From: Massilia eburnea
GTDB lineage: Bacteria; Pseudomonadota; Gammaproteobacteria; Burkholderiales; Burkholderiaceae_D
Direction: 5' to 3'
Assembly: GCF_009720745.1 (NCBI RefSeq)
Contig: NZ_WNKX01000007.1
Location: forward strand, 224,478-288,477
Length of the DNA stretch: 64,000 nucleotides
Shown here: positions 38,546 through 45,822 of the stretch, in pieces
Position numbering within the stretch: the stretch's first letter is position 1
How the letters are laid out: each line of letters starts with the position of its first letter
Position numbers and translations under genes: made by a program
Notes under the pieces: model-generated
Databases searched by the model: none
Told to the model about the DNA's origin: nothing
Seen by the model: the letters and a program-made list of their open reading frames with translations, nothing else

Positions 38546-39534
38546 TTGCGCACAGCCGTGGAGGCGCGCAGCACCAGCTGCGCGTCGATCACGGTGAGCG
38601 GCTCAGCTTCCTGGCCATCGATGGTGGCAAGCAGCTTCCGCATGGCCGCTGCGCCCATGCGTTCACTGTGCAAATCCACGCTGGTCAGGCCAGGGCAGGA
38701 GAAATGCCCAAACTGGATATTGTCGAAGCCAACTACCGAGATATCGTCCGGCACCTTGAAGCCCAAAACCTGTGCGGCCTTCATGAAACCCAGCGCCAGC
38801 AGGTCGTTGAAGCACACCAGCGCGTCGAGTGGCTGGCGCCCCAGCACAATGGAGGAACATAACTTTTCGCCAGCCGATGCCGACGGCGCCTCGGCGTTGA
38901 ACACTGTCAGCTCCAGGCCTTGTGCAGCCAGCGCTTCGCGTACGCCTGCCATGCGCTCGCGGTCGCGCAACGACCTGGAAAAGCCCATATACCCGACGCG
39001 CTGGTGGCCTTGCGACAGCAAGTGGCGCGTCACCATGAAGGCGCCCAGTTCGTCATCACTGGCTACGGAAGGGAGATTGATGCGTTGCGGCCGGCCGAAA
39101 TAGACTGCAGGCCGACCGAGCGCCATCAGCCAATCCAATTCCGCCTCAGGCGTCCGGGTGTACACGATGAGGCCATCCACGCGGCGGCTCAAGGTCTCCA
39201 GCAAATGACGTTCGCGCTCCGGCGTTTCTTCGGTATCCACCAGCAGCAAGGTGTAGCCGTGGTCCTGTGCAACGCGGCTGGCGCCCTTTACCACGCTGGC
39301 GTAATGGGGATTCGTGATATCCAGGACAGACAGTCCAATGGCCTTGGTGCGGCCTGTGATCATCGACTGCGCCATGGGGTTGGAGCGGTAGCCCAGTTGT
39401 TCGATCACGCTGGTCAGGCGGGCTTCAACGGCCGGCGAAAAGCGCTGGGTGCCATTGACAAACTTGGAGACCGTGGCGTTGGACACGCCAGCGGCGGCGG
39501 CCACATCCCGGATTGTCGCTATGGTCTTCTTCAT
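38542..39534 (-). CDS. LacI family transcriptional regulator
   Basis: A 330-residue regulator. The DNA-binding helix-turn-helix is at the N-terminus (TIRDVAAAAGVSNATVSKFVNG) with the LacI hinge, followed by a periplasmic-binding-protein-like sensor domain (about 62-330, with VGFDNIQFGHFSCPGLTSVD near the end). No sugar or transport genes lie beside it, so the regulated operon is unknown. It lies, oppositely oriented, between the YCII operon and its sigma factor, and shares 4 bases with the YCII gene. Confidence 0.9.
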   Translation of the reverse strand: MKKTIATIRDVAAAAGVSNATVSKFVNGTQRFSPAVEARLTSVIEQLGYRSNPMAQSMITGRTKAIGLSVLDITNPHYASVVKGASRVAQDHGYTLLLVDTEETPERERHLLETLSRRVDGLIVYTRTPEAELDWLMALGRPAVYFGRPQRINLPSVASDDELGAFMVTRHLLSQGHQRVGYMGFSRSLRDRERMAGVREALAAQGLELTVFNAEAPSASAGEKLCSSIVLGRQPLDALVCFNDLLALGFMKAAQVLGFKVPDDISVVGFDNIQFGHFSCPGLTSVDLHSERMGAAAMRKLLATIDGQEAEPLTVIDAQLVLRASTAVRN

Positions 39535-39586
39535 CGCACGGTCATTTTTGGAAAAGTTGCCGAGTTTATCATGCTAAAGTATCACC

Positions 39587-40846
39587 ATGAACGACAACAG
39601 CATCCACCGCGCCATCGACGCCGTCTGGCGCATTGAAGAAGCCAAGATCATCGCCGTGCTGACGCGCATGCTGCGCGACGTCGCCCTGGCCGAGGAAATG
39701 GCGCAGGACGCCCTGGTCAGCGCGCTGGAAACCTGGCCGGAAAACGGCACGCCCGACCGCCCGGCCGCCTGGCTGATGCAGGCCGCAAAAAACAAGGCCC
39801 TCGACTACCTGCGCCACCAGAAGCTGGTGCACGAAAAAGAGCCGGAGCTGACTTACGAAATAGAAGGGCTGCTGCAAGACGCCGCGCCCGACCTGGAGCG
39901 CGAGCTCGACGACAATATCGGCGACGATCTGCTGCGCCTGATCTTCATTTCCTGCCACCCCGTGCTGACCATGGAGGCGCGTGTGGCGCTGACCCTGCGC
40001 CTGCTGGGCGGCCTGACGACCGAGGAAATCGCCCGCGCCTTCCTGGCTTCGGAAGCGACGGTGGCGCAGCGCATCGTGCGCGCCAAACGCACGCTGGGCG
40101 AGGCCAAGGTGCCGTTCGAAGTGCCGCGCGGGGAGGAGCTGGAAGAGCGCCTGTCCGCCGTCCTGCAGGTGATCTACCTGGTCTACAACGAAGGCTATTC
40201 CGCCAGCGCCGGCGCCGACTTGATGCGCCCTGCCCTGTGCAACGAGGCGCTGCGCCTGGGCCGCATCCTGGCCGAACTGGTGCCAGGCGAGCCGGAAGTG
40301 CATGGACTGGTGGCGCTGATGGAAATCCAGTCTTCACGCTCCCGCGCACGCACGGATGCCGAAGGCAAGCCGGTGCTGCTGCTCGACCAGGACCGCACGC
40401 GCTGGGACCAGATGCTGATACGGCGCGGCCTGGCTGCGCTGCAGCGTGCGCAAAGCCTGGACCGCGTGCCGGGCCCCTATGTGCTGCAAGCGGCCATCGC
40501 ATCCTGCCACGCCCGCGCGCGCCGTGCCGAGGATACGGACTGGCAGCAGATCGCTTCCTTGTACCTGGCGCTGGCAACACGCTCGCCCTCGCCTGTGGTC
40601 GAACTGAATCGCGCCGTGGCGCTGGCCATGGCCTACGGCCCGGCCGTGGGCCTCGAATTGGTGGACCAACTGGTCGATGAACCAGCACTCAAGCAGTATC
40701 ACCTGCTGCCAAGCGTACGCGGCGACTTCCTCTACAAATTGAATCGCCTGCCAGAGGCCCGCTTCGAATTCGAACGTGCTGCATCGCTGACGCAAAACGA
40801 GCAGGAACGCCAACTGCTGCTGACGCGCGCGGCAGCGTGCAGCTAA
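39587..40846 (+). CDS. ECF sigma factor of the ECF42 type with C-terminal extension
   Basis: A 419-residue sigma-70 family protein. Region 2 (about 8-75) has RMLRDVALAEEMAQDALVSALE, region 4 (about 110-165) has GGLTTEEIARAFLASEATVAQRIVRAKRTL, and a long C-terminal part (about 185-419) carries TPR-like helices (PYVLQAAIASCHARA). This extension defines ECF42 sigma factors, which have no anti-sigma gene and act on YCII (DGPF) genes. Such genes lie nearby with a matching promoter. It starts 52 bases from the divergent LacI gene. Confidence 0.88.
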   Translation: MNDNSIHRAIDAVWRIEEAKIIAVLTRMLRDVALAEEMAQDALVSALETWPENGTPDRPAAWLMQAAKNKALDYLRHQKLVHEKEPELTYEIEGLLQDAAPDLERELDDNIGDDLLRLIFISCHPVLTMEARVALTLRLLGGLTTEEIARAFLASEATVAQRIVRAKRTLGEAKVPFEVPRGEELEERLSAVLQVIYLVYNEGYSASAGADLMRPALCNEALRLGRILAELVPGEPEVHGLVALMEIQSSRSRARTDAEGKPVLLLDQDRTRWDQMLIRRGLAALQRAQSLDRVPGPYVLQAAIASCHARARRAEDTDWQQIASLYLALATRSPSPVVELNRAVALAMAYGPAVGLELVDQLVDEPALKQYHLLPSVRGDFLYKLNRLPEARFEFERAASLTQNEQERQLLLTRAAACS

Positions 40847-40855
40847 GGTGCGCAA

Positions 40856-41218
40856 ATGACCGATTTCATTGCCACCCGCTTCACGCTGGCAGTTCTCGAC
40901 CTGGCCAAATCCACGGACTACTACACGTCCGTGCTTGGCCTGGTGATCGACTTCACGGTTCCCGGCTGGTCCTTCCTCTCCCGCGGCAGCTTCCGCGTCA
41001 TGCTCGGCGAGTGCAAGGATGCCATGTCCCCGGCGCAGCTGGGCGATCACTCATGGTATGGCTATGTGTACGTCTCGGATGCCTCCGCCCTATTCGCCGA
41101 ATTCCGGGCCAAGGGCGTTGAGTTCGTCCAGGAACTGGCAGACAAACCGTGGGGCATGCGCGAATTCGGCATCCGCACAATTGACGGCCATCGCATCATG
41201 TTTGGCCAGGAGTTCTAA
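40856..41218 (+). CDS. glyoxalase/VOC family protein
   Basis: A 120-residue VOC protein: FIATRFTLAVLDLAKSTDYY at the start, SLLSRGSFRVMLGE-like first half and MREFGIRTIDGHRIMFGQEF at the end, with its metal-ligand Glu/His pattern. It lies 9 bases after the sigma factor and is likely co-transcribed. Substrate unknown; many ECF42 loci include a glyoxalase-like gene. Confidence 0.88.
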   Translation: MTDFIATRFTLAVLDLAKSTDYYTSVLGLVIDFTVPGWSFLSRGSFRVMLGECKDAMSPAQLGDHSWYGYVYVSDASALFAEFRAKGVEFVQELADKPWGMREFGIRTIDGHRIMFGQEF

Positions 41219-41267
41219 TGCAATGCCGGCCATAAAGCCAACTAACTATCGCAAAACACAAAAAATC

Positions 41268-41789
41268 ATGCGTTTCACCAGCTTCCTAATCTCGTCCTTG
41301 ATGTTTGCAGTTCCTCCAACATTTGCTGATCAGGCACCAATCGTCTCCGCCCAGGTAATTCGTCTAAGCGATGCCCCGTCCGCAGTGTTTAATACGTCCG
41401 GCTGGTCGAATACAAATTCGTCGAACCCTGTCATCCTGACTCCTGACCTGCTCACTAACGCAATGATTGGCGTCAGTCGCTTGGCGAAGGGACAGCCGCT
41501 GCTTCGCAGCCAGGTTACCGTTCCTGAGAGCCTGGATGTTGAGAGTATTCGAAAAGCGGTCAACGAACGCCTGAGGGACAAAGCAAACCTTTCCATCAAT
41601 GTCGAGAGCATAGGCTCGCGGCAAGTGGTTGTAGCACGGTACGGCGACGGCAAGCAGGAATGGATCGAGTACGCTTTTGAGTTCGAAAATCACCTGGCAT
41701 ATGTACTGTTGAAGGCCAAATCCGGCGACTACTTCGACAAAGGTGCTAAGGTTGCCGCCGGAATCGTTCAATCGTTCGCGGCACCATGA
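41268..41789 (+). CDS. small exported protein in low-GC block
   Basis: A 173-residue protein with a signal peptide (MRFTSFLISSLMFAVPPTFA|D) and a mature domain that resembles no family I know; motifs include RLAKGQPLLRSQV and YGDGKQEWIEYAFEFE. The start at 41268 fits the signal peptide; ATG 41224 is possible. Base use is less GC-rich than the neighbours. Its stop overlaps the next start (ATGA). Confidence 0.65.
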   Translation: MRFTSFLISSLMFAVPPTFADQAPIVSAQVIRLSDAPSAVFNTSGWSNTNSSNPVILTPDLLTNAMIGVSRLAKGQPLLRSQVTVPESLDVESIRKAVNERLRDKANLSINVESIGSRQVVVARYGDGKQEWIEYAFEFENHLAYVLLKAKSGDYFDKGAKVAAGIVQSFAAP

Positions 41790-42313
41790 GGCGGCCGATA
41801 TTTTCAAAGACAAGGTTCATGCGAACACTGGCAACGCTCCTCTTTTTCACTCTACAGAGTCTGGCAATGGCGCCTGCTCTGGCAGATTCTGACCGGCCGA
41901 CTGTCATCGTCATTACTTCTGCGAAACTGACATTTCACTACTCCTAGATCAATTTCCTGTCGACTTCCCCGGTAATGTGGGGCGAAGGGAAAGCGCCGAA
42001 ACATCCCAGATATTTGAGATTCATGCTCGTTCAACCCTATGAGAGCCCCCCCGAGTTTGTGATTGAGAGCTGGACCTTCGGCGAAGAAGGCTGCTGCAAG
42101 CGCCTTGTGCACACGAGACAATTCGATTTCACTGGAGACTTTCTCAGTGCCTTTGCCACGCCCGATTCAGCTAAATGTGAAACAGGATTCCTATTTGGCC
42201 GCTGGCTTGGACCGGCGTCGTTCAGTTTTCAATTGGATTGCAAGTCTTTCATCGCACGCCATGTCGATCGCGAAACCATTGAAATCCTATCGTTGGACGG
42301 CAGGCATCCCTAG
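41786..42313 (+). pseudogene. exported protein gene interrupted by an in-frame TAG
   Basis: One frame runs 175 codons from ATG 41786 to the stop at 42311-42313 with a single TAG at 41945-41947. The first 53 residues hold a signal peptide (about 1-34, ending ALAD). The part after the TAG continues without a frame change and includes FGEEGCCKRL. This looks like a recent nonsense mutation, or read-through. Low GC and ATGA coupling to the upstream gene tie it to the same block. Family unknown. Confidence 0.6.
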
Positions 42314-42332
42314 AATCACTTCCTCAAAAAAC

Positions 42333-43151
42333 ATGAAAAACGAGTCCCGTTCATCATCAATCGCCAGAGTCATTACGTCTTGGCCATTTCTGTTTTTCTT
42401 GTCGACCCTCTTATTGAACGATTGGTTGTTGAAATACGCTTTTCCAGGGACCGTTACCGGGAAATTGTCCGATTTCGCGGGAATTGCGGTAGTTGGAACC
42501 CTGGCGATGTCGATTTGGCCAAAGCGCTTGCTGACGGTGTCATTTGTCATTGCCGCCGGCTTCATTTGGTGGAAAGCGCCTCTGTCGCAAATTGCGATCG
42601 ATGCGCTGAACCGGTTGATGCCAGGGCGCATCGGGCGGACCGTGGATTACACGGATCTCGTAGCGCTTTGCGTTCTGGCGGTTTGCCCGCATCTCTCAAG
42701 CTGCGCAGAACGATATTCCTTGTTCTCTCAAAGCACACAAACTACGCTTCGCCTTCCGCTGTTCTGCGCAGCCATATTTGCAATCACAGGAACATCGTAC
42801 ATTCCTACGCGCGACGCCTACTCGATGAGGAAAACATCATCTTCCGTGGCTTTTCATCGAGACCAGGTCGCTGATGCAATCGCTCAGGTAATGAAGCAGG
42901 AAGGCCTGGAATGCATGGACTGCTCAAGGCCCTTGGAGACTGCAAAGTACTCTGGCCGCGGGCTGCTGGCGCGTTATACATTCAGCGAGCAAAATGCCGT
43001 TCTTTTCCAGGTTGAGGCATGGCCAGATGGCCTCAATTTTGGTGCCAGTGGAAAGGACAAGGCAGATGCTCTTCGAGAAAAGCTGAAATCCTTGATGGCA
43101 AAGCGTTTCAACGGTCTTGAATACGTTGAGCCATTAAATCCCGAACGCTAA
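42333..43151 (+). CDS. membrane protein of unknown function in low-GC block
   Basis: A 272-residue protein with about four hydrophobic segments in its first 165 residues (around 14-34, 47-64, 68-86, 105-122 and 137-155). A soluble C-terminal half follows with HRDQVADAIAQVMKQEGLEC and the Cys pair CMDC. No family is recognised. Start ATG 42333 lies 20 bases after the pseudogene stop and after AAAAAAC; longer frames upstream are shadows. GC is lower than in the core genes. Its stop shares 4 bases with the facing GFA gene. Confidence 0.6.
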   Translation: MKNESRSSSIARVITSWPFLFFLSTLLLNDWLLKYAFPGTVTGKLSDFAGIAVVGTLAMSIWPKRLLTVSFVIAAGFIWWKAPLSQIAIDALNRLMPGRIGRTVDYTDLVALCVLAVCPHLSSCAERYSLFSQSTQTTLRLPLFCAAIFAITGTSYIPTRDAYSMRKTSSSVAFHRDQVADAIAQVMKQEGLECMDCSRPLETAKYSGRGLLARYTFSEQNAVLFQVEAWPDGLNFGASGKDKADALREKLKSLMAKRFNGLEYVEPLNPER

Positions 43152-43561
43152 GCGCTTTCAAGTGCACCATCGCGGCGCGTACGGCGGTAACGTGGAAGGT
43201 CGTCGCAGATCGGTTCCCAGTGCAGGCGGTTGTCGGCGAAGGTGTGGTCCTGCGGTGGCAGCGCCTCCGGGTTATCGAGGCTGCAGGTGGTGATATCCAT
43301 TTCGTCCGGCGTGGAGTCGTCGCGGAACGTGAGCTGCGTGCCGCAGGCGCTGCAGAATTCTCGAGTTACGCCGGGGCTGGAATGGAAGATGGCGGCTGTG
43401 CCGCGAACATAACGGAACTGCGTGCGCGGCACGCTGAACCAGGCCACGCTTGGCGCGCCGCACAGGCGGCGGCACATCGAGCAATGGCACCAGGTGCATG
43501 TCAGCACCGGCGCCTCGGCTTCATATTGCACTGCCCCGCAAAAACAGCCGCCCGTGTACAT
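43148..43561 (-). CDS. GFA family zinc protein (glutathione-dependent formaldehyde-activating type)
   Basis: A 137-residue protein of the GFA/CENP-V fold with zinc-binding cysteines in CFCGAVQY, CTWCHCSMCRR and FCSACGTQL. The founding member binds glutathione with formaldehyde; many family members are uncharacterised. GGAGAT precedes the start. The end overlaps that of the facing membrane protein gene. Confidence 0.9.
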   Translation of the reverse strand: MYTGGCFCGAVQYEAEAPVLTCTWCHCSMCRRLCGAPSVAWFSVPRTQFRYVRGTAAIFHSSPGVTREFCSACGTQLTFRDDSTPDEMDITTCSLDNPEALPPQDHTFADNRLHWEPICDDLPRYRRTRRDGALESA

Positions 43562-43571
43562 AGGGATCTCC

Positions 43572-44030
43572 CTATTCCAGCAGTTTGGTCATGAGCAGTT
43601 CCGCCGAGCCGTAGCCGTACAGCGAATCGCTCTCCAACCCCTCCGTGTCATAAGGCACGGACACTTCGCGTTCCGGCTTGGCCGGATCGTCGCCGTAAGT
43701 CGCCTGCCAGGCGCGCTTGAGCGCATCGGCGCGGCGGATGAACATCGGTACCGGCCAGTCGCGCCGTTCGAAACCGACGGTATTGCCGATCACCGGCCAG
43801 CGCCCATTGGCCACCGCGATGTCGCCGGTGCGGATCACCTTGAGCGCATCGTTCGCCGACAGCTGCTGCACGTCGCCAAGGGTCGGCAACGTCCAGTGGG
43901 TCGGCCCGAACAGGTAGGCCAGCATGACCTTTCCTTGCGGTGACAGGCGCGCCACCAATCCGGTGGCATACCCGCCATTTCTGAGCGGGATGGCAAACCA
44001 ACTGCCCTCCCGGTACGGCTGCAACTTCAT
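43572..44030 (-). CDS. Imm26-like protein
   Basis: A 152-residue protein with GSWFAIPLRNGGYATGLVARL at the start and a central WPVIGNTVGFERRDWPVPMF, matching the immunity protein 26 family by pattern. Imm26 proteins are predicted to neutralise polymorphic toxins, but no toxin gene lies next to it. ATG 44030 is preferred for its AAGGA site; ATG 44036 is possible. The two genes beside it share no obvious role. Confidence 0.65.
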   Translation of the reverse strand: MKLQPYREGSWFAIPLRNGGYATGLVARLSPQGKVMLAYLFGPTHWTLPTLGDVQQLSANDALKVIRTGDIAVANGRWPVIGNTVGFERRDWPVPMFIRRADALKRAWQATYGDDPAKPEREVSVPYDTEGLESDSLYGYGSAELLMTKLLE

Positions 44031-44069
44031 CGACATCCTTTCTCATTGCAGCGCGATACCAGAAACGTT

Positions 44070-44369
44070 TTATTCGTAGTGGTACTGCGCGGCGATCGGT
44101 CCCGCTTTGAACAGCGCTTCCTTCATTTCTTTATCCAGCTTCGGGTCGCGCCGGCGCACCCATTCCAGCAGCATCGCGATCTGCTTGCGCGTGGAATCGC
44201 GATGACTGGCCATGACCAGTTTCAGCTCGGGATCGGTGCACGTTTCGATACGCTGGTTATGCATATCCAGCATTTCGATCTTCTCGCTCAGCGACGTCAG
44301 CGCCCGGTGCATATCCAGCACCTGGGCATTCAGATAGTCGCGCGGCTCGACCACGTGTTCCTGTGTCAT
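44070..44369 (-). CDS. encapsulated-ferritin-like small protein lacking ferroxidase ligands
   Basis: A 99-residue helical protein. Segments HRALTSLSEKIEMLDMHNQR and TDPELKLVMASHRD, then LLEWVRRRDPKLD, align without gaps to encapsulin-associated ferritins (EncFtn), as I remember the Rhodospirillum protein. The di-iron ligands there (E32, E62, H65) correspond to K30, T60 and Q63 here, and no encapsulin loading tail is seen, so it should not oxidise iron. There is no shell gene in the window. A structural or regulatory helper is one idea. AGGAGAG precedes the start at 44369. Confidence 0.55.
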   Translation of the reverse strand: MTQEHVVEPRDYLNAQVLDMHRALTSLSEKIEMLDMHNQRIETCTDPELKLVMASHRDSTRKQIAMLLEWVRRRDPKLDKEMKEALFKAGPIAAQYHYE

Positions 44370-44494
44370 CTCACTCTCCTTAGGCATGCGGATACACGCA
44401 TTGTCAGCCTGCGGCGCGGATTTCTCAAGTGTAGCAAGGCGGTCTGATCGGTGTCGCACGGCTGGGCGCGTTTTGCGCGATAATGCCCGGCACT

Positions 44495-45652
44495 ATGCAA
44501 AACTTTGAATTCCACAACCCTACCCGTGTCATCTTTGGCGTGGGCCAGATTGCCTCCTTGGCAAAACATATTCCTTCCGATGCACGTGTGCTGATGCTGT
44601 ACGGCGGCGGCAGCATCAAGACCAACGGCACATATGATGAAGTGCGTGCCGCGCTGGCCGGTCATACCGTGCTGGAATTTGCCGGCATCGAACCAAATCC
44701 GAAATACGAAACGCTGATGCAGGCGGTGGAGTTGATCCACCGCGAGAAGATCGACTTCCTGCTGGCGGTTGGCGGAGGTTCTGTTGTCGATGGAACAAAA
44801 TTTGTTGCCGCAGCTGCCGCATACGACGGCGATGCCTGGGACATCCTGAAAATCGGCGGCAAGGTCATCAAGGCGGCCCTGCCCTTCGGCGCGGTACTGA
44901 CCTTGCCTGCCACCGGTTCGGAAATGAACAGCGCCAGCGTAATCAGCCGCGCAGAAACGCAGGAAAAGCGCGCCTTCATGAGCCCCCACGTTTATCCGCG
45001 TTTCTCGGTACTCGATCCGGCCAAGACCTTGACCCTGCCGCTGCGCCAGGTCGGCAACGGCGTGGTCGATGCTTTCGTCCACACCACCGAGCAGTACCTG
45101 ACCTATCCGGCCAATGCGCCGGTGCAGGACCGCTTCGCGGAAGGCTTGCTGCAAACCCTGGTGGAACTGGGCCCGCAAGTGCTGGCGCGCCCGGACGACG
45201 TCGAGGTTCGCGCCAACATCATGTGGTCCGCCACCATGGCCCTGAATGGCCTGATCGGCGTCGGCGTGCCGCAGGACTGGGCCACGCATATGATCGGCCA
45301 CGAGCTGACTGCCCTGTTTGGCCTGGACCATGCGCAGACGCTGGCGATTGTCCTGCCGGGCATCCTGCAGATCCGCCGCGAGGCAAAGCGCGGCAAGCTG
45401 CTGCAGTACGCCGAGCGCGTTTGGGGACTGAAGAACGGCACCGAAGATGAACGTATCGACGCCGCCATTGGCAACACACGCGCCTTCTTCGAGCAGATGG
45501 GCGTACCGACCCGCTTGTCCGGCTACGGCCTCGGCCCGGAAGCGATCGACGCCACCGTCGCCGCGGTGGAAGCGGCCGGCCTCACCGGCTTGGGCGAACA
45601 CCGCGATATCACGCCTGCGGACGTGCGCAAGGCCCTGCAACTGAGCCTGTAG
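44495..45652 (+). CDS. yqhD: iron-containing alcohol/aldehyde dehydrogenase YqhD
   Basis: A 385-residue member of the iron-containing alcohol dehydrogenase family, which reduces short aldehydes with NADPH. NADP loop GGGSIKTNG and GGGSVVDGTKF are present; metal ligands lie in VVDAFVHTTEQ and MIGHELTALFGLDH. The start is set at ATG 44495 because E. coli YqhD begins in the same way. It is divergent from the EncFtn-like gene. The TPP riboswitch begins 12 bases after its stop. Confidence 0.92.
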   Translation: MQNFEFHNPTRVIFGVGQIASLAKHIPSDARVLMLYGGGSIKTNGTYDEVRAALAGHTVLEFAGIEPNPKYETLMQAVELIHREKIDFLLAVGGGSVVDGTKFVAAAAAYDGDAWDILKIGGKVIKAALPFGAVLTLPATGSEMNSASVISRAETQEKRAFMSPHVYPRFSVLDPAKTLTLPLRQVGNGVVDAFVHTTEQYLTYPANAPVQDRFAEGLLQTLVELGPQVLARPDDVEVRANIMWSATMALNGLIGVGVPQDWATHMIGHELTALFGLDHAQTLAIVLPGILQIRREAKRGKLLQYAERVWGLKNGTEDERIDAAIGNTRAFFEQMGVPTRLSGYGLGPEAIDATVAAVEAAGLTGLGEHRDITPADVRKALQLSL

Positions 45653-45658
45653 TACAAT
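45653..45658 (+). promoter_or_regulatory. likely -10 for the riboswitch transcript
   Basis: TACAAT directly after the yqhD stop codon, about seven bases before the riboswitch start, which is where a transcript beginning at the riboswitch would need it. No good -35 is seen. Confidence 0.4.
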
Positions 45659-45664
45659 ACCGCC

Positions 45665-45748
45665 TCGCTAGGGGTCCTCGCGCATGTGCGCGGGGTGAGA
45701 AATACCCTCGGAACCTGATCTGGATAATGCCAGCGAAGGAAAGCGCAG
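45665..45748 (+). promoter_or_regulatory. TPP (THI-box) riboswitch
   Basis: Holds the conserved thiamin pyrophosphate riboswitch core: AGGGGTCC, then GGGGTGAGAAATACCC, then GAACCTGATCTGGATAATGCC and AGCGAAGGA. The outer stem can form between CGCT (45665-45668) and AGCG near the end. It lies 75 bases before a TonB receptor gene, so TPP should turn that gene off. The variant GTGAGA replaces the usual CTGAGA. Confidence 0.95.
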
Positions 45749-45822
45749 ATGGATGAAGCTCCACTTTTTCGGGGCTTCGCGTGCTCTCCCGCTGGCGCAC
45801 ACGCACAGCAAGAGCACAAAAT

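Noticed and set aside
41019..41267. N-terminal extension of the exported protein at 41268
   Set aside because: It overlaps the VOC gene in another frame and removes the signal peptide from the N-terminus.
45755..45778. Rho-independent terminator after the riboswitch
   Set aside because: Stem of eight pairs but no T-run follows, so it is kept only as a possible switching hairpin.
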